Positions 51,825 through 60,696 are shown, counted from the first letter of the stretch. The stretch is DNA of 64,000 nucleotides from Lactobacillales bacterium (GCA_015059545.1 SVAG01000004.1:62001-126000); one strand, 5' to 3'. The notes: generated by a model not told the origin, from the sequence alone. Program-made: numbers and translations.

Positions 51825-52739
51825 ATGCAAAAACTTAAAGATAGTATTAAATTAGAAAAAAGTAATGATTTTGATTTATTAGGAGCATTTAATGAAGCAT
51901 TAAAGGATCCTAAATTTAAAACATTAATTGATAAATTAAAATTACCATATGAAGAACTTTCTAAATATACAACAGTATTAGAAGATTGTAGTATTGAATA
52001 TAATCATTGTCTAAATTGTAAAAATATATTAGATTGTAAAAACAAAATAAAAGGTTATGCATATTTACCTGAAATAGAAAATAAAAAAATAAAATTTGGA
52101 TATAAAATGTGTAAGAAAAATGAAAAAATAACTAAAGAAAATAAACATTTAGAAAATGTATATTGTTATAATATTCCAGCACAAGTTAGAAGTGCTAAAA
52201 TGAAAGAAATAATTACAGATGATAAAAATAGATTTGCTACTATAAAATGGCTAAATAATTTTATTAAGAATTATGATTCTAAAAAGCCAGGTAAAGGACT
52301 ATATTTATACGGTTCATTTGGTAGTGGTAAAACTTATTTAATATCAGCAATGTTTAATGAACTTGCTAAAGAAGGAGTTAAAAGTGCTATTATCTTTTGG
52401 CCTGAATATTTAGTAAATTTAAAAAGTTCATTTGGACAAAGTGATTATCAAGAAAAAATAGATAAAATAAAAAAAGTTTCATTATTATTAATAGATGATA
52501 TAGGAGCAGAAACTACTACTGCATGGAGTAGAGATGAAGTGTTATGTCCTATAATGCAATATAGAATGCAAGAAGGCTTACCAACATTTTTTACATCAAA
52601 TTTAGATATTAATATGTTAGAACAACATCTAGCAACTTCTAAAAATGGAATAGAAGAAGTTAAAGCAAGAAGAGTTATTGAACGTATTGATTATTTAACA
52701 GAAAAAATAGAAATGGTTAGTAAAAACTATCGTAAATAA
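51825..52739 (+). CDS. dnaI: Helicase loader DnaI
   Basis: AAA+ ATPase that loads the replicative helicase, 304 residues. The N-terminal zinc domain has Cys62, Cys65, Cys71 and Cys96 (HCLNCKNILDCKNK ... YKMCKKN). Walker A GSFGSGKT is at 163-170, Walker B LLLIDDIGAE, sensor 1 FFTSNLDINML and arginine finger ARRVIERI follow. The gene order dnaB-dnaI and the later thrS match Bacillus subtilis. GTAGGTGGG precedes the ATG. Confidence 0.95.
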   Translation: MQKLKDSIKLEKSNDFDLLGAFNEALKDPKFKTLIDKLKLPYEELSKYTTVLEDCSIEYNHCLNCKNILDCKNKIKGYAYLPEIENKKIKFGYKMCKKNEKITKENKHLENVYCYNIPAQVRSAKMKEIITDDKNRFATIKWLNNFIKNYDSKKPGKGLYLYGSFGSGKTYLISAMFNELAKEGVKSAIIFWPEYLVNLKSSFGQSDYQEKIDKIKKVSLLLIDDIGAETTTAWSRDEVLCPIMQYRMQEGLPTFFTSNLDINMLEQHLATSKNGIEEVKARRVIERIDYLTEKIEMVSKNYRK

Positions 52740-52758
52740 GTAATTGGGGGATTTTGGT

Positions 52759-55128
52759 ATGTATAGTTTAGAAAAGAAAATAAAAAGAATTGATAAAATT
52801 AAATCTTTAGAAGAAAAGAAAATATATATTTTAAATTTAATTAAGAATTTTAATAATAATAAAAAAATTATTACAATTGATTATATCTATACTACTTATC
52901 AAGGTAAATATAATAGATTATTACAAGCAAAACGTTTTTATAGTGAAAATAATAAGGAAAAGAAACTATTTAAATTAAATAAAGAATTAGAAGAAGTACA
53001 AGAAGTATGTGATATGTTATCTAGTATTAAGAATTCAATATCTAAAGAACATAAACATTCAATAAAACTCCTTTTATCAGAAAAACAAATTAAAGATGTA
53101 GATTGTGCTATTAATCATGATACATATAGTTTGATAAAAAAATTAAATGAATCAGATAGTTCTACTATGAGATTAGAAATTTTAGATGAATTAAAAGAAA
53201 TATATAATGCTTCTTTAAAAGAATTAAGAAAACAAGATAAATCAAGAATATATGAAAAAATAAAATTGATTAAAATATTAATTAATTTTGTTAATGATTC
53301 TATAAGAGCAGAACATAAAAAAGTATCTAAACAAAAAAGAGAAAATATAAAATTAGATGAAGAAAAAGAAACTTCTACTTTAAGTAGAAGACAGATGCAA
53401 ATAATTAATGATATGAAATGTGGTAAAGAATTAATATCATATGATATCAAAGATATTTTAGCGGCATATAAAGAATTTATTACTAGTTTTGTTAATGTGT
53501 ATCCTAAATATGTATTAATGTATGCTAGAGATATAACTGATAGGATAGTAAATGATACTATTAATTATGATGAAGTGATTATTTTAATTGGATCTATCAA
53601 AGACACTATTAAAAATCGTTTATTACAAATAAATAAAGAAAATGAACAAGAAAGAGCTATATTAAAAGAAATAAGAATAGTTTTTGATTTTATATGTAAA
53701 AATTATTCAGAAGATAAAACTAAGACAAAACATCATTATGGTTATGATGTAATATATCATTTTTTACAATCTGAAGAAGGTTATCCATATTTAAAGAAAA
53801 TAGCGCACCATATGCCTAGTTTAGTAAATGTAAGAAGTAATGGTGAACATATATTAATTACAATATTAAAAGAATTTATTTATAATCAAAAATTAATGTT
53901 AAAAGATAAAAATAGTGATTATATAAATCCGGATTATTTAAAACAAGTATATATATTATTTAGTCATTCAGAATATTTAAAAATAACTAAGGATGAAAAA
54001 ATAGAAATAGATCATTTAATTAATAAGTATATAGATTATCTAAAGAGTAATATCGATAAATTAGATAGACATAAAGAGATGAAAGCTGAAATATGTGCTT
54101 TAAAAACTAAAAATTATTTTATGAATAAATCAGCCAAATTAAAGAGCATAAATGATGGTCAATTATTATGGCAAGCTAATTATATACCACATAATAGAGA
54201 AAATGCTTTAAATAGACACGATAGAATAGATATATCAGATGAAAAACCAATTTGTTTTAATGATAATACTTGTTATTCTGTAATAGAAAATGATAATGAA
54301 AAAATATTAAAAATTAGTGTTTTAGATTTAGCTTGTATGATTCCAAATAATGCTACTATAGATAGTCAAATGTATAATGATATGATTGAACATAATGATA
54401 TTCATTTTCAAATATTAAGACATTTAAGATTTGATTATAGTAAGTTGAATCCTACAATTACATATGAACTTTCTTTTGATAAAATAAATTCAACTGTTAA
54501 ATTTAGAATTTATAGAAGTAAGACAAGTGTTACAAAATGTGATGATAAAGATTTATTCTATGAAAGTAATGAAACATTAAATAAATTATCTAAATTAACA
54601 CATAAACTAGGACTTGCTAATAATATACCATGTGATTATATGAATATTCCAACAATTGAAATAATTGCAAAACAATTATTAAATATTCAATTAATTGAAT
54701 ATTTAGATAATAATAATATTCCTTTTATATATGGTGGAATAGAATATATTAATGATTATATTAATAATATGAATAATTTAAATACTATTTTTTCTAGATT
54801 AGATAGAGATGAATTTAAAGAAATTTATAATTTAATAAATAGTAATGTAGGTGAATTTGGTTATTCAAAAGAAAAATTTGAAACAGATGGAATATATGAA
54901 TTAAGTTTATTAAATAATGTAAATTATTTAATGTTATTTAATCAAAGATTAATAATTGATTTAATTTTAAAACAAGAAGAATTAAAATCAAAAGAAGAAT
55001 ATCAAAAAGAAATAGATGATTTAGAACATAATTTAAATTTAAGTATAGATCATATTAGACCAAATGATATGAAATTTAAAAATAAAAGAAAAAGAAATAA
55101 GTTAAAAGAATATAATTTTGGTTATTGA
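52759..55128 (+). CDS. Large protein with a probable inactive RNase R-like (RNB) domain
   Basis: A 789-residue protein not in a family I can name. I choose ATG 52759 (GGGGGA seven bases upstream) over the in-frame TTG at 52744. Residues 1-270 are highly charged helices. From about 485 the sequence follows the RNB exoribonuclease order: RIDISDEKPICFND, ISVLDLACMIPNNATID, SKLNPTITYELSF (about 562), then LLNIQLIEYLDNNNIPFIYGG and NYLMLFNQRLI (about 720), corresponding to the SPIRRYPD region. The active-site Asp cluster (DARDFDDA in RNase R) and the SPIRRYPD arginines are not conserved, so it should be catalytically dead. It lies 19 bases after dnaI and probably shares its transcript. Confidence 0.6.
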   Translation: MYSLEKKIKRIDKIKSLEEKKIYILNLIKNFNNNKKIITIDYIYTTYQGKYNRLLQAKRFYSENNKEKKLFKLNKELEEVQEVCDMLSSIKNSISKEHKHSIKLLLSEKQIKDVDCAINHDTYSLIKKLNESDSSTMRLEILDELKEIYNASLKELRKQDKSRIYEKIKLIKILINFVNDSIRAEHKKVSKQKRENIKLDEEKETSTLSRRQMQIINDMKCGKELISYDIKDILAAYKEFITSFVNVYPKYVLMYARDITDRIVNDTINYDEVIILIGSIKDTIKNRLLQINKENEQERAILKEIRIVFDFICKNYSEDKTKTKHHYGYDVIYHFLQSEEGYPYLKKIAHHMPSLVNVRSNGEHILITILKEFIYNQKLMLKDKNSDYINPDYLKQVYILFSHSEYLKITKDEKIEIDHLINKYIDYLKSNIDKLDRHKEMKAEICALKTKNYFMNKSAKLKSINDGQLLWQANYIPHNRENALNRHDRIDISDEKPICFNDNTCYSVIENDNEKILKISVLDLACMIPNNATIDSQMYNDMIEHNDIHFQILRHLRFDYSKLNPTITYELSFDKINSTVKFRIYRSKTSVTKCDDKDLFYESNETLNKLSKLTHKLGLANNIPCDYMNIPTIEIIAKQLLNIQLIEYLDNNNIPFIYGGIEYINDYINNMNNLNTIFSRLDRDEFKEIYNLINSNVGEFGYSKEKFETDGIYELSLLNNVNYLMLFNQRLIIDLILKQEELKSKEEYQKEIDDLEHNLNLSIDHIRPNDMKFKNKRKRNKLKEYNFGY

Positions 55129-55152
55129 CAAAATGATTATAAATGGTAAAAT
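55125..55152 (+). promoter_or_regulatory. Promoter of the threonine T-box operon
   Basis: TTGACA (55125-55130, overlapping the upstream TGA stop), 16-base spacer, TAAAAT (55147-55152). Confidence 0.8.
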
Positions 55153-55158
55153 TAGTTT

Positions 55159-55360
55159 ATAAAGATTTTGATTAGGACACGTTTATTAGATGATATTTTA
55201 AGAGAGTTATCGGTTGGTGTAAGATAATAATTAGTTTAATAAATACTACCTATGAATTGAGCTCGAAAGAGATTTCCGGTTAATACCGTTATACAATTAA
55301 GCAACAAGGTAGGATGGTACCGCGTTTATACGCTCCTTAAATTATTTTAAGGAGTTTTTT
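55159..55360 (+). promoter_or_regulatory. T-box riboswitch (threonine specifier)
   Basis: Stem I elements AGAGAGTTATCGGTTGGTG and TAAGATAATAATTAG resemble those of the valine T-box at 44849. The specifier is ACT or ACC (Thr; 55245-55250). The T-box core AAGGTAGGATGGTACCGCG is at 55306-55324, and the terminator CTCCTTAAA / TTTAAGGAG (55333-55354) is followed by six T. It precedes an unknown gene and thrS. Confidence 0.93.
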
Positions 55361-55381
55361 ATTTAGGAGGGGAATAAATTT

Positions 55382-55963
55382 ATGGAAGAGAATTTTGCAG
55401 ATTTATTAGAACAGTATTTAGATGAAGAAGAAATAGAACTGAAAAAAAGAGAAGATGAATTAGAATTAGTTAAGGAAACAGTACAAATTCAAACAGAATC
55501 GAATTTTAGTAAAGAGGATTCTATAACGATTGATAGATATGTTAATGAATTTTTAGGTATACCAGGTGATTGTTCAAATTTATTACATTGTGGGCTTAAA
55601 GATTTAGAATGTGAATATGTTATGGGAGTTGATAATAATTTTGCTAATAAAAATCCTGAATTAGTACATCAAGGATATTTATTGTTAGTAATAGATGCTC
55701 ATAATAAAAGAGGTACTTATATAAATCCTTATCATTTAAGAAAATATATAGATAATGATGCTGAAAAAGAATTGAAAGCTTTTTATAAAAAAAGTGTACA
55801 GGATTTTAAGAAAATCGATTTATTATATAATGAATATCAAATGTTAGTAAAACAAGTAAGAAATAATGAAAAATTTTATAATTTAATTGTTGAAGCACAT
55901 AAAAGAAGACAATTAAGAGAATTAGAAATGAGGGAAAATGATGATCAACATAAAAGAAAATGA
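55382..55963 (+). CDS. Unknown protein between the threonine T-box and thrS
   Basis: No family recognised. It is 193 residues: an acidic, probably coiled-coil N-terminus (LLEQYLDEEEIELKKREDELELV), a central segment with two Cys (IPGDCSNLLHCGLKDLECEYV), LLLVIDAHNKRGTYINPYHLRKYID, and a basic helical C-terminus. No signal peptide or membrane segment. AGGAGGGGAATAAATTT precedes the ATG. Its 3' end overlaps thrS by 26 bases, so they are translationally coupled and both answer to uncharged tRNA-Thr. A role in translation is likely by context only. Confidence 0.75.
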   Translation: MEENFADLLEQYLDEEEIELKKREDELELVKETVQIQTESNFSKEDSITIDRYVNEFLGIPGDCSNLLHCGLKDLECEYVMGVDNNFANKNPELVHQGYLLLVIDAHNKRGTYINPYHLRKYIDNDAEKELKAFYKKSVQDFKKIDLLYNEYQMLVKQVRNNEKFYNLIVEAHKRRQLRELEMRENDDQHKRK

Positions 55964-57680
55964 AAATTTAAGTATAATGAATCATAGTTGTGCTCACTTA
56001 ATGGCACAAGCTATCAAACATTTATATCCAAATGCTAAATTTTGGGTAGGACCAGTAATATCTGAAGGATTTTACTATGATATAGATTTAGAAGATGAAG
56101 TATTAACAGAAGAAGATTTACCAAAGATTGAAAAAGAAATGAAAAAATTAAGTAAAGATGGTAAAAGAATAGTTAGAAATGAATTAAGTAAAGAAGAAGC
56201 TTTAGAAATGTTTAAAGATGATCCATATAAAGTAGATTTAATATCTAGAATGGACGAAGAAGAAAATGTTATTTCTTGTTATACACAAGGAGATTTCACT
56301 GATTTATGTAGAGGACCACATGTTGATACTGTAAAAGTATTAAAAAACTTTAAATTACTTAAAGTATCAGGTGCTTACTGGAAAGGTGATGCAAATAACA
56401 AAATGCTTCAAAGAATATATGGTGTTTGTTTTGAAACAGAAGAAGATTTACAAGCACATTTAAATGAACTTGAAGAAGCTAAAAAAAGAGATCATAAACG
56501 TTTAGGTAAAGAATTAGAATTATTTATGATTAGTGAATATGGACCAGGATTTCCATTCTTTCTACATAAAGGAATGATTGTTAGAAATTTATTAGAAAAC
56601 TATTGGTATGATGAACATACAAAAGAAGGGTATGAATTTATTAAAACACCTATAATGCTTAATAAAGAATTATGGGAATTATCAGGACATTGGTTTAACT
56701 ATAGAGAAAATATGTATACTTCAGAAATTGATGATAGAACATTTGCAGTTAAACCTATGAACTGTCCAGGTGGAATGTTAGTATATAAAAATTCATTACA
56801 TTCATATAAAGATCTTCCATTAAGAATTGGAGAATTAGGACAAGTACATAGACATGAAGCAAGTGGAGCTTTAAATGGTTTATTTAGAGTTAGAACTTTT
56901 ACTCAAGATGATGCTCATATATTTATGACTGAATCACAAATTGAAGAAGAAGTAGTAAGACTTATTAATTTTATTGATAGAGTTTATGCAATGTTTGATT
57001 TAACATATGATATAGAATTATCTACAAGACCAGAAGAAAAATATATAGGTGATATAGAAATATGGAATAAGTCAGAAAAAGCACTTCAAGATGCATGTAC
57101 TAAAGCAGGGCATGAATGTAAAATAAATCCAGGTGATGGTGCATTCTATGGACCAAAACTTGATTTCCATATTAAAGATTCATTAGGTAGAGTATGGCAA
57201 TGTGGAACTATTCAATTAGATATGAATTTACCAGAAAGATTTGATTTAACATACATAGACAAAGATGGATCTAAGAAAAGACCAGTTATGTTACATAGAG
57301 TAATATTTGGTTCAATAGAAAGATTTATAGGTATTTTAATTGAACATTATGCAGGTGCTTTCCCAACTTGGCTTTCACCAGTACAAGTTAATATAATTCC
57401 AGTTAATAATGAATATCATTTAGAATATGCTCGTGAAGTAAAACAATTATTACTTGATAATAATATAAGAGTAGAACTAGATGATAGAGATGAAAAACTA
57501 GGATATAAAATGAGAGAAAGTCAAACTAAGAAAATACCATTTACTTTAATATTAGGACAAAATGAAGTAGATAATAAAACAATTAGTTATCGTAAATTTG
57601 GTACACAAGAAACAATTACTTTAAATAGTCAAGAATTTATAGATATGTTAAATTATGTAATAAAAAATAAAGAAAGATAA
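55938..57680 (+). CDS. thrS: Threonyl-tRNA synthetase lacking the TGS domain
   Basis: Charges tRNA-Thr, 580 residues. It begins directly with the editing domain (H16...H20 in MNHSCAHLMAQ and C-H in LCRGPHVD), without the N-terminal TGS domain of the usual ~640-residue enzyme. Class II core motifs follow: FPFFLHKGMIVRNLL, the zinc Cys in KPMNCPGGMLVY with later His residues, motif 2 RHEASGALNGLFRVRTFTQ and motif 3 HRVIFGSIERFIG; the anticodon domain is at the end. Two adjacent ATG codons at 55938 and 55941 could serve as start. The stop is in a palindromic terminator. Confidence 0.96.
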   Translation: MMINIKENENLSIMNHSCAHLMAQAIKHLYPNAKFWVGPVISEGFYYDIDLEDEVLTEEDLPKIEKEMKKLSKDGKRIVRNELSKEEALEMFKDDPYKVDLISRMDEEENVISCYTQGDFTDLCRGPHVDTVKVLKNFKLLKVSGAYWKGDANNKMLQRIYGVCFETEEDLQAHLNELEEAKKRDHKRLGKELELFMISEYGPGFPFFLHKGMIVRNLLENYWYDEHTKEGYEFIKTPIMLNKELWELSGHWFNYRENMYTSEIDDRTFAVKPMNCPGGMLVYKNSLHSYKDLPLRIGELGQVHRHEASGALNGLFRVRTFTQDDAHIFMTESQIEEEVVRLINFIDRVYAMFDLTYDIELSTRPEEKYIGDIEIWNKSEKALQDACTKAGHECKINPGDGAFYGPKLDFHIKDSLGRVWQCGTIQLDMNLPERFDLTYIDKDGSKKRPVMLHRVIFGSIERFIGILIEHYAGAFPTWLSPVQVNIIPVNNEYHLEYAREVKQLLLDNNIRVELDDRDEKLGYKMRESQTKKIPFTLILGQNEVDNKTISYRKFGTQETITLNSQEFIDMLNYVIKNKER

Positions 57681-57694
57681 TATTATCTTTCTTT
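57669..57694 (+). terminator. Terminator of thrS
   Basis: Perfect palindrome AAAGAAAGATAAT / ATTATCTTTCTTT with the stop codon inside; the T run is short. Confidence 0.65.
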
Positions 57695-57737
57695 AATATT
57701 TTAAATTATTTTTTATATAATTAATAAAGGTGATATT

Positions 57738-58385
57738 ATGAAAGAAAAAAATGTATTAAAATTTTATGTACTAGCAACCACTTTAAAAAATAAAGTAAGA
57801 AGTGGATTATTACTTTGGAAAGTAGATAAAGATAGATTAGAAAGTGTTGCTGAACATATATATGGAACTTGTATATTAGCTATTGGAATAGATAGTGAAT
57901 ATGATTTGGATATTGATTTAAATAAAGTATTAAAGATGTTAGTATTACATGAACTTGAAGAAGTAATAATAGGTGATTTAACACCTTTTGATGAAGTAAC
58001 AAAAGAAGAAAAATTAAATAGTGGTAAAGAAGCTGTATCTAAAATATTAAAAGATTTAGTTAAAAAAGAAGAATATGAAATCTTATTAGATGAATTTAAT
58101 TCTCATATTACAAATGAATCTATATTCGCATATATGTGTGATAAAATGGAATGTGATATTCAAATGAAATTATATGAAGATTTAGGATGTAATGATTTAA
58201 ATAAAGAAGATTTAAAACCATTAAAAAATAAAAAAATACAAGAATTAATAGATAATGGTTCTAATACTATTGCGGATATATTTATTGAATATGATAAAGA
58301 ATTATATAAAGATAATAAAGTATTTTTAAGTATATTAGATTATATAAAGAAAAATAATTTAAAAGATTTATTAGAAATAGAATAA
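57738..58385 (+). CDS. HD-domain protein, YfbR/HDDC2-like
   Basis: A 215-residue protein resembling YfbR/HDDC2-type 5'-deoxynucleotidases: KVRSGLLLWKVDKDRLESVAEHIYG (first His), LVLHELEEVIIGDLTPFDEV and a later Asp in MCDKMECDIQ. The usual HD pair reads HE here (H-E-L-E-E), a conservative change of the metal ligand seen in some relatives. Likely hydrolyses deoxynucleoside monophosphates. AAAGGTGATATT precedes the ATG. Fourth HD protein in the window. Confidence 0.8.
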   Translation: MKEKNVLKFYVLATTLKNKVRSGLLLWKVDKDRLESVAEHIYGTCILAIGIDSEYDLDIDLNKVLKMLVLHELEEVIIGDLTPFDEVTKEEKLNSGKEAVSKILKDLVKKEEYEILLDEFNSHITNESIFAYMCDKMECDIQMKLYEDLGCNDLNKEDLKPLKNKKIQELIDNGSNTIADIFIEYDKELYKDNKVFLSILDYIKKNNLKDLLEIE

Positions 58386-58410
58386 TTAATAATTTAATGT
58401 TTATAATATT

Positions 58411-58447
58411 AATGCCTAGATAATTTTCTCTCTAGGCATTTTTTTAG
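58411..58447 (+). terminator. Terminator with AATGCCTAGA stem
   Basis: Perfect 10-bp stem AATGCCTAGA / TCTAGGCATT, 10-base loop and T run. It ends the YfbR-like gene's transcript. Confidence 0.85.
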
Positions 58448-58480
58448 TATATATTTTAATTTAAAGGTTATAATAAAAAT

Positions 58481-58517
58481 ACCTAGGCGATATTATCCCT
58501 AGGTTTTTATTTTTTAA
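58481..58517 (+). terminator. Second, related hairpin with ACCTAGG stem
   Basis: ACCTAGG / CCTAGGT stem with a 10-base loop and T-rich tail, six bases after a GGTTATAAT -10-like element (58466-58474). Any transcript from that promoter would end after about 35 bases. The 58386-58572 spacer holds only these two hairpins and two promoter-like elements. Confidence 0.6.
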
Positions 58518-58539
58518 GTATATAAATCTACAAATTTTA

Positions 58540-58548
58540 TGGTATAAT
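58540..58548 (+). promoter_or_regulatory. Extended -10 promoter
   Basis: TGGTATAAT, 24 bases before the repeat-protein ATG; GGAGGGG ribosome site. Confidence 0.55.
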
Positions 58549-58572
58549 AGATTATATAATAGGAGGGGTAGA

Positions 58573-60045
58573 ATGAATAATTCTAATAATGAGATGGACT
58601 GGGCAGGAAGTATTTTTAATCAACAACCAGTAAATCCAATAAATAATGTAGGAACACCACAAACAAATAGTATTCCTCAAGTAGAAAATAAAATACAACC
58701 ACAACAAGTGAATCCAACAAGTAATGTAGGAATAGCTCAAACAAATAGTATTCCTCAAGTAGAAAATAAAGTACAACCACAATCAATAAATTCAACAAGT
58801 AATGTAGGAATGGCACAAACAAATAGTATTCCTCAAGTAGAAAATAAAGTACAACCACAATCAGTAAATTCAACAAATAATGTAGGAATAGCTCAAACAA
58901 ATAATATTGCTCAAGTAGAAAATAAAATACAACCACAACCAGTGAATTCAACAAGTAATGTAGGAATAGCTCAAACTAATAGTGTTTCACAAGTAGAAAA
59001 TAAAGTACAACCACAACCAGTGAATTCAACAAGTAATGTAGGAATAGCTCAAACAAATAATATTCCTCAAGTAGAAAATAATATGAATCAACAAACTAAT
59101 AGTTCTCTAAATACTCAAAGTGATAATGAAAATTTATTAAGAGCTTTTATTGGAAAAAATTATGAAAAAATAACGACAAGAGTATTTAATTTTGCAGGTT
59201 TCTTTTTTACAACGTTATATATGTTTTATAGAAAAATGTTTTTATATGGATTAATTGTATTTATATTAAATTTAATTATTATTAATGTTATAAAAAATAT
59301 GTTTGTTACATTAGCATTTAATATTTTTGTTGGTTTATTTGTTAATAGAATATATTTAATGTATGCTAAGAAAAAAATTAAAAATATTGAAAATGCAAAT
59401 CCACAAAAAAGTGAAAGTGAAAAAGCTGTTTTATGTGAAGTTAAAGGTGGAACAAGTGTAGGTAATGTTATTTTAGGATTGATTGTTGAATTTGTAATTG
59501 CAGTTGTTATTGTTATTATCATGTCTCTTGTAGGTATTGCATCTATTTTTGGTAGCTTATTTAAATCACCAATGGATAACTATGAAAAAAATTATACGGT
59601 TGATGGTCCTTATGATGGTTCAATGAGTTATAGTACAACAGTTAAACTTAAAGATGAATTTGATATGGATGTACCTGATGACTTTGTAGAAGGATTTATG
59701 CATGATGAAGCTAGTTATAAATATGAATATAGTGAAAGTGAAGGTTCAACAAGCATATGTAGTTTTTCATTTGCTAAAGTACTAGGATATTCATCAGCTT
59801 CTAAATTAGCTAATGAAATGTCTAGTTATTATAGTAATAGTGAAGCAACACCTGTAGCAGTTAAAATAGTTAATGATATTAATTGGTATCATTTCTCATT
59901 TGATGGAATGATGGATATGGATGAAATGTATTTAATGAATAAAGGAAAAGATGTATATTTATTACACTTTGAAATAGATGATGATCGTTTAACAGAATGT
60001 AATAAGTATAAAAATGAAGTTATTAATTCAATAAATGTAAAATAA
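58573..60045 (+). CDS. Membrane protein with six 26-residue N-terminal repeats
   Basis: A 490-residue protein. Residues 21 to about 173 are six repeats of the type NSTSNVGIAQTNSIPQVENK plus VQPQPV, a disordered Asn/Gln/Pro/Val tract with no Cys or aromatic residue. A central membrane module (about 180-330) with FAGFFFTTLYMFYRKMFLYG resembles DUF2628-type domains. After a hydrophobic segment (about 297-325) an extracytoplasmic C-terminal domain (about 335-490) contains GPYDGSMSYSTTVKLKDEFD. The repeats lie on the cytoplasmic side if the first membrane segment goes outwards. Function unknown. Confidence 0.75.
   Translation: MNNSNNEMDWAGSIFNQQPVNPINNVGTPQTNSIPQVENKIQPQQVNPTSNVGIAQTNSIPQVENKVQPQSINSTSNVGMAQTNSIPQVENKVQPQSVNSTNNVGIAQTNNIAQVENKIQPQPVNSTSNVGIAQTNSVSQVENKVQPQPVNSTSNVGIAQTNNIPQVENNMNQQTNSSLNTQSDNENLLRAFIGKNYEKITTRVFNFAGFFFTTLYMFYRKMFLYGLIVFILNLIIINVIKNMFVTLAFNIFVGLFVNRIYLMYAKKKIKNIENANPQKSESEKAVLCEVKGGTSVGNVILGLIVEFVIAVVIVIIMSLVGIASIFGSLFKSPMDNYEKNYTVDGPYDGSMSYSTTVKLKDEFDMDVPDDFVEGFMHDEASYKYEYSESEGSTSICSFSFAKVLGYSSASKLANEMSSYYSNSEATPVAVKIVNDINWYHFSFDGMMDMDEMYLMNKGKDVYLLHFEIDDDRLTECNKYKNEVINSINVK
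58633..59091 (+). repeat. Six in-frame 78-bp tandem repeats
   Basis: Units begin at 58633, 58711, 58789, 58867, 58945 and 59023 (the last incomplete). Each encodes 26 residues; differences are mostly single bases. Copy number is likely to vary between strains. Confidence 0.9.
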
Positions 60046-60072
60046 AACTATACAATTATGTATAGTTTTATT
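60044..60072 (+). terminator. Terminator of the repeat-protein gene
   Basis: AAAACTATACA / TGTATAGTTTT stem with ATTA loop; the tail ATTTG is a weak T run. Confidence 0.75.
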
Positions 60073-60083
60073 TGTTATGAATA

Positions 60084-60092
60084 TGTTATAAT
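60084..60092 (+). promoter_or_regulatory. Extended -10 promoter
   Basis: TGTTATAAT, 15 bases before the ATG at 60108. Confidence 0.55.
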
Positions 60093-60107
60093 TAATATGG
60101 TGATAGT

Positions 60108-60671
60108 ATGAAATATAACGAAATAAAAACACCAGAAGATTTACTAAAATTTATGGAAGAAAATATTATTTATGGATTTGTATCTAGAGATAATAAAATA
60201 TATGATGATCCTAATTCAGAAGAATGGAATAATGATTGGTATCATGAATGTATAGTTCAGGATGGCGAAGGGTTGTTAGAAACAAAATATGGTACGTGCT
60301 TTGATCAAGTTGAATTAGAAAGAAAATGGTTTAGTGAAAATAACTACAATTTTAAAACAATATTTTTATGGTTTGAAGTAAATAAACCTAATAACTTACC
60401 AACACATACATTTTTAATATATGAAAAAGATAATAAATATTATTGGTTTGAACATGCTTATTTTAATTATAAAGGAATACATGAATTTAATAGTGAAGAA
60501 GAATTAATGGAATATGTAAAAGATAAACAATTAGAATATGCAATAGAAACAAAAAGAGCAACTTTAGAAGATAAGAAATATATAAATATTTATGAATATG
60601 ATAAACCATTAAAGAATTTAAATATGGAAGATTATATAAATTATGTAATAAGTAGTGATTTAATAAAATAA
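60108..60671 (+). CDS. Transglutaminase-like superfamily protein
   Basis: A 187-residue cytoplasmic protein with a Cys-His arrangement of the transglutaminase/papain fold: Cys in LLETKYGTCFDQVELERKWF, His in NLPTHTFLIYEKDN and a following strand YYWFEHAYF with an acidic or amide residue for the third position. No signal peptide. The family call rests on this motif order and is moderately sure. It precedes dinD, whose promoter begins right after its stop, so they are probably independent. Confidence 0.65.
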   Translation: MKYNEIKTPEDLLKFMEENIIYGFVSRDNKIYDDPNSEEWNNDWYHECIVQDGEGLLETKYGTCFDQVELERKWFSENNYNFKTIFLWFEVNKPNNLPTHTFLIYEKDNKYYWFEHAYFNYKGIHEFNSEEELMEYVKDKQLEYAIETKRATLEDKKYINIYEYDKPLKNLNMEDYINYVISSDLIK

Positions 60672-60672
60672 A

Positions 60673-60688
60673 AACAAACAAATGTACG
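60673..60688 (+). promoter_or_regulatory. Motif shared with the dinB operon promoter
   Basis: AACAAACAAATGTACG: the first 14 bases are identical to 32060-32073. It lies directly upstream of the dinD -35. Confidence 0.5.
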
Positions 60689-60696
60689 CAAAATTA

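Noticed and set aside
58616-58954. Antisense open frame of 112 codons across the repeat tract
   Set aside because: It is the complement of the coding repeats, has no ribosome site and a biased Leu/Val/Tyr composition.
58633-59091. Regular 78-bp repeats that could suggest a CRISPR array
   Set aside because: Units are contiguous, without unique spacers, and code in frame for a 26-residue protein repeat.
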